A program made the translations under genes and the position numbers. The notes below the pieces were generated by a model. That model was not told where the DNA came from. It was given only the letters and a program-made list of their open reading frames with translations, and ran no database searches. Source: SLAN01 sp964565375 (GTDB lineage Bacteria > Spirochaetota > Spirochaetia > DSM-27196 > SKKC01). Taken from it: DNA of 64,000 nucleotides. Positions 26,522 to 36,900 of this stretch are shown piece after piece (the stretch's first letter is position 1; each line of letters begins with the position of its first letter). The stretch is taken from contig CAZMEV010000001.1 in the NCBI GenBank assembly GCA_964565375.1, forward strand, positions 1 to 64,000, in the 5' to 3' direction.

Positions 26522-28110
26522 CGTGCGGAAACCTTGTTCAGCCGAAGTCGCCAGTCTTGTTCAAACTCGTTGCCGTATGTGTCCGCCACAGAGTTGTCTA
26601 TCGCAAGGGTTATGAGACCGGAGTGTTCCAGATCCTCGATCTCCGCATATATTCGGATAATCTGCTCGTCCTCGGCCGGCGCCGAGGCGGGTGCAGGCGT
26701 GAATGCGTTCTGTGTTCCAACCTCGCCGGCAACGACGTTTACCAGCGCGAGATCGGCGGCAATGTTCTCCACCGAAAACGTGACCCCATCCGCCACGTCA
26801 AAACCTCCGAAACGGGCCCCCTCTCCGGGGACCACATACAGATCAAAGAATCCCGTGTAGGTATCGCCGGCGTACCGGGATAGATCAAGCTCGTCATCAT
26901 CTGTGATCGGGCCGATAATCTGTCCGGTCTCCGGATCTTCAAGAAAGAATGCACGCGCTACGCTCGGCGGGCGCGATGCCTTGCCGTCAACCCGGAACCG
27001 GGCGAATTGCTCGATCCGCCGCTCGACGCCGGCACCTGAACGAATGGCACCCTCCATGCGCAGTGTGTAGTCGCGAGCGAACTCAAAGCGCTCATCGGGT
27101 ACTATCTCGAAAGAGGTGGAGGTCGAAGCAAACTCGGGGACCAGCGAGAAGGAATGCTCCGGATCAAACTCCAGTGCAGCAAGAACATCCTTTCGGTGCA
27201 CCGGCATATCAAATTCCATCTCAATTCCCCAGAATCGCTCCCACCCCGGGGTAGGAGTGACTGTGGGTTCTCGCCTTTCAGCAGGATAGGCCGGGAGTGG
27301 GAAGAGTTCGCCTGCGTGGTCGTCGAGCCATTTTGAGGGGGCTCTTTCGTGAGACGCGCGCAGGGCGAGAAGCTGCGGCCCGGGACCGTTTAACCCGGCG
27401 TGAACGGTCATTTCGAAAGGTTCTGCCATTGTTCTGCCGTGTGCCGCTTTTAACCGCGTGCTGAGCTGAACAGTGTATTCCTGCTGAGGCGTGAGGGCTT
27501 CCATCGTATGAATTGTTGCGGTTCTATCGGCGTCTTCCCAGGACACCGAGAATGCGAAGGAGGGTGAGATACTGAGTGCATGGTAAAAGCTCGTCCTGTC
27601 GACACTCCTGTTAAACTCAAGATGGATTACGGCTTCTTCAATCGGCACATGCACTTTGCCGTCTGCCTGCTCCGGAACAGTCCGCATAACGGTCGGACGA
27701 GTCTCGGAGGCAAGGGTAGTGAACACGTGCTCGAAATCCCGTACAAGCGCATTGCCGTACACATCCTGGGCATCCCCGGTGACAGTCATACGGTAGACGT
27801 TGCCACTATCGATTGCTGAGTCCGGCGTAAATCGCATTGTTTTGCCGTTCCAGCGGAATCGCCCTGTAACCGGTATATCGTTCGCAGCGAGTGAAAAAGC
27901 GCTTTCTATACGAGGCCTGTCAGGTGTCGATGAAAACCGCAATCGCACAGCGTCGACTTTCTCCGGATTGCTTACCCGTTGTTGCTCAGGAGACCACTCA
28001 ACGACTTCAAGCGGGGCCATGTTCGACAGTCGACAACCGGTGCACAGAGAGACTACAGTAATGGCGACGGCGATCCATCCTTTACGCGCAGTAATCAGCT
28101 TCGCCGTCAT
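26518..28110 (-). CDS. Ig-like (Big_5/SbsA-type) lipoprotein 2
   Basis: The 530-residue protein has a lipoprotein signal with a relaxed lipobox (SLCTGC, modified Cys about residue 26). Two or three beta-sandwich domains follow with the Big_5 pattern: a strand with an F-S/D-R-P-V motif (LEFNRSV, EFDMPVH) and the conclusion DVYGNALVRDF / DTYGNEFEQ, which is the conserved G-N turn of bacterial Ig-like domains found in surface proteins. It is predicted to be tethered in the periplasm or outer membrane. It sits between the adaptor and the pumps, coupled by ATGA overlaps on both sides, so it is made as part of the efflux operon. Its role there is unknown. Confidence 0.75.
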   Translation of the reverse strand: MTAKLITARKGWIAVAITVVSLCTGCRLSNMAPLEVVEWSPEQQRVSNPEKVDAVRLRFSSTPDRPRIESAFSLAANDIPVTGRFRWNGKTMRFTPDSAIDSGNVYRMTVTGDAQDVYGNALVRDFEHVFTTLASETRPTVMRTVPEQADGKVHVPIEEAVIHLEFNRSVDRTSFYHALSISPSFAFSVSWEDADRTATIHTMEALTPQQEYTVQLSTRLKAAHGRTMAEPFEMTVHAGLNGPGPQLLALRASHERAPSKWLDDHAGELFPLPAYPAERREPTVTPTPGWERFWGIEMEFDMPVHRKDVLAALEFDPEHSFSLVPEFASTSTSFEIVPDERFEFARDYTLRMEGAIRSGAGVERRIEQFARFRVDGKASRPPSVARAFFLEDPETGQIIGPITDDDELDLSRYAGDTYTGFFDLYVVPGEGARFGGFDVADGVTFSVENIAADLALVNVVAGEVGTQNAFTPAPASAPAEDEQIIRIYAEIEDLEHSGLITLAIDNSVADTYGNEFEQDWRLRLNKVSAR

Positions 28111-29585
28111 TGTTCAGGCTCCGTTCGAAGGTAGACGGTGAGCGGGTATTCGAGTCCTTCGGCTTCATCCGGGGCGCTTGCAGCCCCGGCGGGAATGCGG
28201 AGGCGATATATCGATGGCTTCCCGGGCGAAGCGGAGGGAATGAATCCTGCAAAGGAAATGCGCAGACGCGACCCCTCGTCGAGCCAGCGGATCTGTTCTC
28301 TATCGGGGCTTACCGCGCGTTCCGGAAGCAGCGCCCTGAGCTCCACCGCATCGATCAGACGGTCCCGGGCGTCCTTGGATATGTATGGATAGTCGAATTC
28401 GAACTGAACGGTGTTTGTCCCATCAGTCTGTCCGATCCCTACCTCGGTTGTTTCGTCGAGATCCGCATCCAGTGCCAGCGTGACGCCGGCCCCGCCTTCG
28501 GGATCTCCCCAGAAACTGCGTATGCCGGATACACGCTGACGGGCAGCAACCGGCTCAACGACAATGGAACGCTCTGCGACCAGATGATTTCCCGAAAGAT
28601 CGCGGATACTATCCGGGACTGTGATTTTGATCGCGGATTCTGCCTCAAGTACCTCGTCGAATCGCAGAAGGAACTCGGTCTCGCTCAATTGCTCCATCGC
28701 CGAGAGCACAGTCGGGGAAACGGTAACCGCATGCCGGACTGAATCGAATCGCACCGCTTCCGAAAACCGGAGCACTATCACACCATCAGTACGGAATTCG
28801 GATGTTTCGAGAACTATCCCTTCTTTACGAATGGCAAATTGGAAATCCTCGAGGTCAGGTGCTGACCGATCGTACTGCGTCACGAACGATCCGGAACGCT
28901 CGGCGGCAAGAGGTACTCCGTGAGCCGAATGGCCATCGTCGGACACCGACCACTGATATACGGTCAGCGGGTCCCACTGCTCGGTCGGCGCAACTTCGGC
29001 AACGGTATCCTCGTTGTGCCACGTTATCTCCACGTCGGTTTCCGGCGAAACTGATATCGCCTCTGCTGCGGACTCAGGATCAACCGGCTCACTGAAGTAA
29101 AGGCGGATCGGATCAAACACGCCGGTGTCGCCTCCCGACTCAGGGGTGCTTGATACGAGAGACGGACGTATCGAGTCAGTTCCGTAGAAGAAGGGCACGT
29201 ACGTGTCAACGTTATGCTCGAGATCCCGATAGTCGATAACCGTACCTTCGACCCGCAACTCGTAGCGCAGCCCCGGATTCAGTCTCTCTACCGGAACGGC
29301 CTGAAAGCCATCGTCCGACCAGACAAAATCCACGTCGACCTGTCCCGTTGACGATTCAATCCGGAATGCCTGTTCGGCGCTTTCCCTGTCTACCGGCCGT
29401 GAGAACGACGCTGCTATATGCGAATCTGTGGCGATAATCTCGTTCGCCGAAGAGGGGTCGGTTTCGACTTCGAGGCGATGCAGGTCAACCAGATCGCACG
29501 AGACAAACAGAAAGCTCGTGACTGCGGTGATGCCGAGTGCGAGGCCAAGCAGCGGTTTGAAGGTGGCTGCATTATTCATGGACAT
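28107..29585 (-). CDS. Ig-like (Big_5/SbsA-type) lipoprotein 1
   Basis: The 492-residue protein has a lipoprotein-type signal (LFVSC, Cys about residue 30). At least three Ig-like domains follow, each with a sequence like LYFSEPVDPESA or LRFSEAVRFDS and ending with SIRDLSGNHL, the Big_5 consensus. A last domain of about 110 residues is different. It is related in plan to the next gene, so the two probably arose by duplication. The ATG overlaps the end of the adaptor gene by 14 bases and has AAGGGGA just upstream. A structural role between pump and outer membrane is a guess. Confidence 0.75.
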   Translation of the reverse strand: MSMNNAATFKPLLGLALGITAVTSFLFVSCDLVDLHRLEVETDPSSANEIIATDSHIAASFSRPVDRESAEQAFRIESSTGQVDVDFVWSDDGFQAVPVERLNPGLRYELRVEGTVIDYRDLEHNVDTYVPFFYGTDSIRPSLVSSTPESGGDTGVFDPIRLYFSEPVDPESAAEAISVSPETDVEITWHNEDTVAEVAPTEQWDPLTVYQWSVSDDGHSAHGVPLAAERSGSFVTQYDRSAPDLEDFQFAIRKEGIVLETSEFRTDGVIVLRFSEAVRFDSVRHAVTVSPTVLSAMEQLSETEFLLRFDEVLEAESAIKITVPDSIRDLSGNHLVAERSIVVEPVAARQRVSGIRSFWGDPEGGAGVTLALDADLDETTEVGIGQTDGTNTVQFEFDYPYISKDARDRLIDAVELRALLPERAVSPDREQIRWLDEGSRLRISFAGFIPSASPGKPSIYRLRIPAGAASAPDEAEGLEYPLTVYLRTEPEQ

Positions 29586-31032
29586 AGTCCCCTTCCCGTA
29601 TAAGTGGAGATGGTGTGTCGATTATGAGTTCCTCGCCGGACAGGCCGTCGGTGACTTCAATCGTCTGATCCGGACGTTCCATGCCGACCTGGACCTCGCT
29701 CAAATACGCCCGTTCACTCCGAATCAGAAAAATCGATGCACGAGAGCCGTCGCGCCGTACAAGTGAGGAAAGCGGTACAACCGGTACCCTCCGATCGCTT
29801 CCGTACACAATCGAGCCATGTACAAACATTCCCGGGCGCAGCTTGCCGTCACTGTTGCCGAGCACCACCCTTACTGAAGCGCTTCCGCTTCTCGGGTCGA
29901 CTGTGGGAGATACACGTTCGACTGCTCCGCCAAGACGTATGTCGTCGAGCGCCGGTACGACGATCTCTGCGTATTGGCCCGGGCTCAGCCGGCCCGCTTC
30001 AGATTCCCGGACCGGCAACAGGGCGTGGATCGGGGCTTCCTCGAATATCGACACTACCGGCTCACCCTCCCGAAGGCGTTCGCCGACCTCTACGTGACGT
30101 GCGCCGATTAATCCACCGGCCGGCGCTGTGATTGTCAGCTCCTCGAGTAGAAGTTCAACCGAGTCGAGCTCTGCTCGAGCGGATTCGAGCGCACTTCGAG
30201 AAACCGCTGCTTCAGCGGCTTCGATCTGTGTGTTCAGCCTCTGAAGCACATCGATGCGCTCTTCCCGGGAAGCAGGAAGTGAAAGCCCTGCGTCCAGGAT
30301 TGCCCGATCGCTCAGTGCCACAGACTGTATTGCCGTTTCCTTAAGAAACGCCTCATAGGCACCACGCATGCGTACCTGTTCGGCCTCGAGCTCTCGAAGC
30401 TCTTCGGCGGTTACTCCTCCGACGTCCTTCAGTTGCCGGGCGTGTTCGATTCGTTCGCTACCGTGGTCAAGATCAAATTCGCGTATTTCCTGTTCGATCT
30501 CCCGAAGTTCAAGGCTCATAAGCTCGCGCAGCACGTTCTCGCGTGCTTTCGCGAGGCGTGCCTCTGCAAGCTCCACGCTGCTTTCCGCGCGTTCGATATC
30601 ACTGACCGCCTGCCGATGGCGCACGTCGAGTTGCACGTTTTCAAGCTCGGCGACATGGCTGCCGGAAGAAACACGATCACCTTCCTCTACCGGCAGGGAT
30701 GCGACCACGCCGTCCACTTCCGCGGTGACATCGGTCTTGCGCCGAATTACGATCGAACCGAAACTTTCAACCGTATCGCTCACCGTGACCACCGCCGGCC
30801 TGACCACATCCACCGTATGGGCAGCTTCCTGCTCAACTGTCTGAGATTCTCTCCCGCATGCAGCAAGCGCCGTGAAGACTACCGCGGCGAGCCACGCAAT
30901 CCGCCACGCGCCGATCACCAGCCGCGTGACCCAGGCGATCCGCCACGGGGAGGTCACCAGCCGTGTGACTGACGCAATCCGCCACGCGCCGATCACCAGC
31001 CGCGTGATCCACGCCAGACGCCACGCGCTCAT
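29572..31032 (-). CDS. RND periplasmic adaptor (membrane fusion lipoprotein) with repeated N-terminus
   Basis: The 486-residue HlyD/AcrA-type protein has a split lipoyl domain around a long helical hairpin (about residues 90-330), then beta-barrel domains (VSPTVDPRSGSASVRVVLGN). It would link the pumps to the TolC-like channel. The N-terminus is odd: about 40 residues made of three copies of a 13-residue unit (RIAWVTRLVIG type) precede the lipoprotein signal (WLAAVVFTALAAC). This start is supported: GGAGGAGCT stands before the ATG, which overlaps the TolC stop as ATGA. A GTG inside the last unit would give an ordinary signal peptide but has no ribosome site. Confidence 0.88.
   Translation of the reverse strand: MSAWRLAWITRLVIGAWRIASVTRLVTSPWRIAWVTRLVIGAWRIAWLAAVVFTALAACGRESQTVEQEAAHTVDVVRPAVVTVSDTVESFGSIVIRRKTDVTAEVDGVVASLPVEEGDRVSSGSHVAELENVQLDVRHRQAVSDIERAESSVELAEARLAKARENVLRELMSLELREIEQEIREFDLDHGSERIEHARQLKDVGGVTAEELRELEAEQVRMRGAYEAFLKETAIQSVALSDRAILDAGLSLPASREERIDVLQRLNTQIEAAEAAVSRSALESARAELDSVELLLEELTITAPAGGLIGARHVEVGERLREGEPVVSIFEEAPIHALLPVRESEAGRLSPGQYAEIVVPALDDIRLGGAVERVSPTVDPRSGSASVRVVLGNSDGKLRPGMFVHGSIVYGSDRRVPVVPLSSLVRRDGSRASIFLIRSERAYLSEVQVGMERPDQTIEVTDGLSGEELIIDTPSPLIREGDYVHE
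30896..31025 (-). repeat. 39-bp tandem repeat, about 3.3 copies, in the adaptor N-terminus
   Basis: Complete units lie at 30896-30934, 30935-30973 and 30974-31012, with a partial fourth to about 31025. Units 1 and 3 are nearly identical and unit 2 diverges in the middle. Each encodes 13 residues rich in Trp, Arg and Ile/Val, in frame with the adaptor. Confidence 0.85.
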
Positions 31033-32504
31033 AGCTCCTCCTGGCGAAGGCCTGTCAGCTCTTCTATACGTCGCCGACGCGTCATTGTGTCGAATCCGAC
31101 CTCGAGGAAGTTCAGCTCAGCCTCGAGAAGTGACTTCGAGGCTGTGAGTAGATCCAGCGGGGTCGCGCGGCCGAGCTCCGACTCGGCTTCAAGGATTCTC
31201 AGTCGTCGGCGCGCCAGTCCGCGGCGGTGCCGTGCTGCCTCCCAGTGGTCCACCGATAACGCGAAGAGCGAAAGTTCCCGTCTGATTGTGAAATACAGCT
31301 CTTCTTCATAGCGCTCACGGGAGATCAGATGCTGCTCGAGTTCAAGTAATGCCTCGGTCCGATCGACCTCGCCGGTGATCCGGTTCAATGGTTCGGTTGC
31401 GACCTGTGCACCACGTCGGACCTCACCGTCGGCGCTCGCTCCTGCGGAGAATCCAGCGGAAGCCTGGGAGTCGCTCTGCCATGAGAACTCTATGCCCACC
31501 GAGTACCGCGGGTCCCGCAACGGCAGTGTGTCGGCGGCAAGGGATACGTCGAACGAGGCAGCGATTTCGGGAATTGCGCTCAGTCGCGCTTGCTTCACGT
31601 TCTCTCGTGATTGTACGGCAGTGAGAGAACGCCGGCGAAACTCGAGGTCATTGCGGGTCGCGTGGTCCATGAGTGTTGATGGATCGGCGGTAATGGGGTG
31701 GGGAGGTGATTCGGCGGTAAATCCGTCGCTGATAACCGGCATTTGCCCGGGCGGCAGCCGCAGCATCTGCATGAGCTCGAAACCCGCGCGTTGCTGCTCG
31801 AGGCGGTCGGCGCGCAGCTGATGTCTCATTTCAGCGACTGAGACCCTGGCATCGTGTACATCGAGTTCGGTAATCCGGCCGAGTGCGAACTGCTCCTCTG
31901 CGATGACCAGAGCCCGCCCGGATACCTTCACCGCTTCCTCCCGTGCACGGACGCGCGCGTCGAACAGCTGAAGCAGGACAATCTTCTCCCAGGCCTCGCG
32001 AGCCGTCTGTCTTCGCGTAGTCTCGAGTTCGCGGCGCCGCAGTATCAGCTCCGCCTCGCGGTATCGTCGCGCCCGTAACAACGCACCGCCGTCGTAGAGT
32101 GTCTGGCGAAGCCCGACGGACAGCCGCCTCGAACGTCTGTCCGGCGACAGTGGCGTAACCGCGGTATCGGTCGCATAGGATAGCGAGAGCGCTGGAAGGT
32201 ACGCCCGCCGCTCACGAATAAAACGGGAGGTCTGCAGCTCGGTTTCCATTGCGGCAAACCGAAGTCCCTCCGAGACATCTATCGCGCGCGCTATTGCCTC
32301 GTCGGTCGAAAGTGCCGGGCCCGAGGCTCGCCGTTCACCGGAACCCGGCTCAATGGCGACGGCACCAGCCCCAGTGGCGACGGCACCAGCCCCTGTCGCG
32401 GGCCCATGTGTCGGACCAGCCCCCGTCTCAAGCCCGAACACCGCGTACGTGCATGAGAGAATGAGAACTGCTTCCAGCGAAAGGCGAAACACCACGTCGG
32501 TCAA
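31029..32504 (-). CDS. TolC-family outer membrane channel
   Basis: The 491-residue protein has a signal segment and the paired OEP repeats of TolC: long helices with the ARRYREAELILRRRELETT stretch and a conserved turn (VGLRQTLYDGG). It forms the outer-membrane exit duct of the tripartite pump. Just after the signal peptide is a low-complexity stretch with a TGAGAVA repeat. The likely start is TTG at 32504, directly after the upstream stop, with AGGAG nine bases before; GTG codons at 32495 or 32492 are alternatives. Confidence 0.9.
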   Translation of the reverse strand: MTDVVFRLSLEAVLILSCTYAVFGLETGAGPTHGPATGAGAVATGAGAVAIEPGSGERRASGPALSTDEAIARAIDVSEGLRFAAMETELQTSRFIRERRAYLPALSLSYATDTAVTPLSPDRRSRRLSVGLRQTLYDGGALLRARRYREAELILRRRELETTRRQTAREAWEKIVLLQLFDARVRAREEAVKVSGRALVIAEEQFALGRITELDVHDARVSVAEMRHQLRADRLEQQRAGFELMQMLRLPPGQMPVISDGFTAESPPHPITADPSTLMDHATRNDLEFRRRSLTAVQSRENVKQARLSAIPEIAASFDVSLAADTLPLRDPRYSVGIEFSWQSDSQASAGFSAGASADGEVRRGAQVATEPLNRITGEVDRTEALLELEQHLISRERYEEELYFTIRRELSLFALSVDHWEAARHRRGLARRRLRILEAESELGRATPLDLLTASKSLLEAELNFLEVGFDTMTRRRRIEELTGLRQEEL

Positions 32505-33113
32505 TTACGTACGCTCCTGGTTCTCTTCGAGCGCGTCGAAGAGCGCTGTGAAGGTCTCGACAACGATGCGGTTGTATACAGCCGGCGAGACAATCGTCTC
32601 GGAACTCTCGCCGCGGTACACCGCCTGCACAATCACTGATCCGCTTTCATGTCTGTTCCCGGTGGCGACGAGCTCGGCGGTAGCCGCTATGCCGCGCCGT
32701 TCGCGAATACCGTCTACATAGCTCTGCTCGCGAACATCGACCTTGATCACAAAATCGGTATACAACGAATCGGATCCGTCGGCCGGTGAGGAGGAACTGC
32801 GTGTGGAGAACGTCGGTCGGTCGGCGATTACCTCGTGTAATGCCATGTATGCGAGAAGTTCCGGGTCGTAGGCCGGGTCTCCTGCGATATGATCGCTGTT
32901 GGTACGTGCCCGGAGACCTGAGATCACAAGCGCCTGCTGCGACCTGTCGTTGTGGTCGGTGGACGCATACCCGGGCTGCTCCCGGATTCCCTGGTTCACC
33001 ACTGCGCTCACCTCCGCACGGTCCATACTCACGCACCCGCTTATCAGAAACACCGACAACACGGTACCTGCGGCGCCGGCGGTCGCCGGATTCCGCCTGC
33101 AGCCCCACCTCAC
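32505..33113 (-). CDS. Small lipoprotein of unknown function
   Basis: The 202-residue protein has a lipoprotein signal (VFLISGC, Cys near residue 27) and about 175 exported residues without a family I recognise. The C-terminal half is beta-rich (DFVIKVDVREQSY, SGSVIVQAVYRGES), with a final helix. It begins at a GTG overlapping the TPR gene stop by four bases and ends next to the TolC start. The position suggests an outer-membrane accessory to the efflux system. It resembles, in length and plan, periplasmic lipoproteins of the LptE/CsgG-helper kind, but without motif support. Confidence 0.55.
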   Translation of the reverse strand: MRWGCRRNPATAGAAGTVLSVFLISGCVSMDRAEVSAVVNQGIREQPGYASTDHNDRSQQALVISGLRARTNSDHIAGDPAYDPELLAYMALHEVIADRPTFSTRSSSSPADGSDSLYTDFVIKVDVREQSYVDGIRERRGIAATAELVATGNRHESGSVIVQAVYRGESSETIVSPAVYNRIVVETFTALFDALEENQERT

Positions 33114-33811
33114 AGTCTGCCCCCGTCGATGCGCCTGCGAAGGTCATTCGCCGCGTCGTATACCGGACCGCCTGTCTCTCCGGAAAGCTTCGTTGCCGTG
33201 AGCGCCCGCCGTTCCGCACGATCTGTGAGGCCGAGCCGGTAGTAGATTCTCGCCGCGTCCAGATGAAGGCGTGCGATCTCATCGAGCCGTTCGATGCCAA
33301 GCTGGTATGCACCGAGCGCGCCGGGCACCTCTCCATCGGCCTCGAGGAGTGTTCCGAGCGCGTGATACAGCCGTACATCGCCCGGGTCTTCAGCGATCTG
33401 CGCTTCAAGTACGCGCCGCGCCTCCTCAATTGCATCAGGGTCAACTGCGGCTGCCGCTACGCGTGAGTACCAAAGGGCTCCCGGCCTGTGTTCCGGGGCA
33501 AGATCGAGTACCCGTCCGAGCGCCTCTTTCGCTGCATCTAGATTGCCGTCTATGGCGTAGAGTCGCCCTGCAAGCAGGTGGGCTTCAGGCCAGGTTCGAA
33601 GGCGCTCGCGTAACCGGTTGGCCCGTGCCAGTGCTTCCGAAGGGTGTTCTGCGGCAAGCGCATGCGCGGCGGCAAGCTCATGCCGGTTTTCCGCATTGAC
33701 CGACTGTCGACACGCGATGAGCGAAGTGACGGCGACGTGCACGATAACAAGCCACCAGAGCCGCATAAAAACGGGATGCGACAAACCATCAACCTTGATC
33801 CTCTTCTTCAT
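33110..33811 (-). CDS. TPR-repeat lipoprotein
   Basis: The 233-residue protein has a lipoprotein signal (VAVTSLIAC, lipobox LIAC) and about four tetratricopeptide repeats (for example AGRLYAIDGNLDAAKEALG and YHALGTLLEADGEVPGAL). It would be a periplasmic protein-interaction scaffold. The ATG at 33811 has a clear GGAGGAAC ribosome site. A longer reading upstream has none, so I chose the shorter form. It is the first gene of the eight-gene efflux operon, divergent from the giant gene across 143 bp. Confidence 0.78.
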   Translation of the reverse strand: MKKRIKVDGLSHPVFMRLWWLVIVHVAVTSLIACRQSVNAENRHELAAAHALAAEHPSEALARANRLRERLRTWPEAHLLAGRLYAIDGNLDAAKEALGRVLDLAPEHRPGALWYSRVAAAAVDPDAIEEARRVLEAQIAEDPGDVRLYHALGTLLEADGEVPGALGAYQLGIERLDEIARLHLDAARIYYRLGLTDRAERRALTATKLSGETGGPVYDAANDLRRRIDGGRL

Positions 33812-33954
33812 AGTTCCTCCGGCATGAGTCACTACGGGTCGAACTGCCGGTCTGATTGCAAAATTTTTTGAAAAAGTTGAAATCGCCACGGACATGCGGT
33901 GCGTAGGTATGGGTGAGAAGCAATACCTCGAGAAGAGTATAGGAGGATAGGTTG
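33812..33954. promoter_or_regulatory. Divergent promoter region of the efflux operon and the giant gene
   Basis: This 143-bp spacer must hold both promoters. An AT-rich segment near 33857-33880 (AAAATTTTTTGAAAAAG) is the only clearly low-GC part. I could not assign -35/-10 boxes with confidence. The AGGAGG at 33941-33946 is the ribosome site of the giant gene. Confidence 0.45.
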
Positions 33955-36900
33955 ATGGGTTCGCCAGGACGCATGGCTGATTGGTGGCGATCGTACGTGA
34001 ATCGTATCGCCGGCTGTGCCTTGTTTATCGTCTGTTTTATCGCGGCACCCGGCTATGGGGATCCGCTGCCCGCGGACACCGGGGGCGGGACTCACCTTCC
34101 GGGTGATATCATGCCACGCGTCGAACTGCAGCTTTCCTACGCCGACCGTTCGACCGACCCGGAGGAGTGGCGGCGCAGGGTCGCATCGCTCGACGACATT
34201 GCAGCGGTCGACGTGCTGATCGAGGAACGGTTCGCCGAGTGGCTGCGCAGACGATTTCTCGAGGAAGGCGACGGTATAAGTCCGGGGCAACTTCTTGCAT
34301 CGGTGACTTCGGCCAACCTTGAGTATCTGTACTATACAGACGCTGAGGGGGGCATACAGCGAGACCGCGCCGGTGCGCCGCGCATGCGTACCACAGCCGG
34401 GCTTGCCGACGACCGTGCCGCATGGCAGCAACGGGCGAACGAGGCGATAGATGACGCGGTCGCAGCGTGGCAGCAGTCCTTCGAAGCACGGAGGGCCCGG
34501 TTGTTCGCCGACCTGGAAGGCTGGGCTGATCCGGAAGCAGTCGGTTCTGCGTTGCGCGTGTCGCTTGACGGGGACCGTGCGCGGTTGCGCCGGGAGTATC
34601 ATGCAGAGCTCGAAGCGATTATGCGGCTTGAGGAGCAGCGCTTTGTAGCAAAACGCACGCGTGACCAGTGGTCCCTGCGTCGCCGAAGCGAGGCGGAAAC
34701 GGCATCGGAAATCAGTGCGGCGCTGATCGCTGAAAGTGAACAGCGGCTGGCGGAAGGCCTTGAGCGGCTTGAGGCGGCACTCGAGCCCGCGCAATCCGGG
34801 GATCCGGCGGAGGTTGCGGTTGACGCGGGGGCGTGGCGTGAGAGCTTTCGCGCGCAGTTTGATGCCGGAATGCGCCGGTGGGATGAAGCCGAGGAGCGCC
34901 TGATTGCCGAGAGGGTCGAGTGGGAGCGGCAGGCAGGCATCGACCTTGAGCGGGGTGAACACATCTGGTCGAAGGCGTATCGTGAGCTTCGCGAAGCGCG
35001 TGCTGAATGGCAACGCGGGTTACGGAACATTGTCGAACGCGGCGAGCAACAGTGGGCGAACGAGCACGAAGCGCTCGAGGCGACGATCTTTGAGGCCCGA
35101 CGTGAGCTCGAGCGGGCAATTACCGAGCGCAAAGCATCGGCGCGCGATCGTATTCATAATCTTGTGGAAATGTATGCCTCCGCGCGTGACACGCTTCGCG
35201 CAAGTCTCGAATCAGCTGAATACTGGGTGGGACAACTGGAGTTCTCCGACGGCTCTGACGACGCGATCCGGGAACGCTCTGAAGTGGGGAAACTGCTTGC
35301 TGCCGAAACCGCCGGCGCTTATCAACGTGTTGCCGAGGGCTTCGATGCGAGATACCTCGAGCCCATGCGGACAGAGCTGCAGGACGCACAGGAAGCCCTT
35401 GATACATGGATCCTCGATACATGGATCGAGGAGAACCCTGAATACGTTGCGTGGCGGCATTTTGTTGGTATTTTGCCACATATTCCGGACTATCCCGATC
35501 CGCCGCAGCACCTTGTTGATGAGGTCGAAGCCGCGGAAACGGAGCTTGCGAGGCGCGAATCGGCTGTCGAGTTCGTCGATTCTCTTGTTACAGCCGGGTT
35601 TGATATAGAGGCGTTCGAATCATGGGCTGTATTCGATTCCCATGAGGCAGTCGGCGTGGACACCGGAGCAATGTCGGATGTGATTACCGGCTGGGGAGAA
35701 GACCTTTCCGAATCGCTTGTAGAGACCATCTTTTCCGATATATTCGCCGTCTTTCATAACCGGCGCTCTGCGAGCCAGTTATTGTTCTGGTCAGCAACCT
35801 GGGATCGATATGTACAGCAGGCCGAGCAGGCAATGGCCGACCTCATGGGTACCTACGGCGTCACGCTTGTCGATGAGCCGTTCACTCCGAACGGGGATGA
35901 GCTCGACATCCACGGTATCTTCGAGGCCGGTTCGTGGGAGACGATATACCTTGACGACTATCAGATCGAGCTCCTGAAGGCGAGGGCTACCGAGGAGTAC
36001 TGGGGGCATCAACTCTCGATTGCCGAGAGTGTTTACGATTACGCGCACGACACGTCGAGTAACCGCCCGACCGAGGCACAAACAATGGATGCACTGGAAG
36101 CCGCCCGTGAGCACCTCGAAGCGTCGCAAAGTGCCTACGAGGAGGCGGTGAATGAGCTGGAAGCTGGTGGCGAGCGGCTGGCGGGCGACCGGCAGCGGAT
36201 GAGCGATCTCATTGCCGATATCGACCGCATGCAGCTTCGGCTTTCCGAAGCCCGCGAGGAATACCGGACGCTCATGGATCTTCATCTCGGTCAGAACTAC
36301 GACTTCTACCAGCGTCGCGTTGCCGAATACTTCACGCAGCTCGCCGGAATCTGGGGTCTTGACGGTGACAGTGACGGCGGCGAAGAGTGGTCGGCCCTGC
36401 TCGAGCTCCGCGATGCCCGTGCAGCGTATGAGGCGGAATATCGCTACGTCCGTGCCTGGAACGATATTGCTGCAGTAACCGACGAGATCGCTGAGATCGA
36501 ATACACGCGATGGAAGTTCGCTTCCGATCCGGAGGAATTCGAAGCATCGCTCTCGGCTTTTCACGAAGGTGATGTGTACACGCTCTCCGTACTGCATGAG
36601 CAGTGGCGGGAGGTCGCACATGTTGATCCTGCGACGGCCAGGCTGCTTCGTATTGAGATCGAAGCGGTAGCCGGTCGTGCAGACTCATTTGCGGAACAGA
36701 ACGTTCGTGAGCTCGAAGAAGGTCTTGCACTGCTCACCGCTCCGGACGTGGAGCAGTGGCTTCAGCGGAGTGCTGTTCCGGCTGACGTGCTGGATGCGTA
36801 CGGGATTCATTCGATGCGGTTTTCGGATATCGACGAACTTCTCAATGCGATCGCTGAGGCCGAAGCCCGGGAAGAAGCTGCCTGGCTGGCTCGGCGTGCC

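Noticed and set aside
30896..31025. 39-bp repeat considered as a CRISPR-like array
   Set aside because: The units are directly adjacent with no spacers, keep the reading frame, and lie inside an adaptor gene with a good start.
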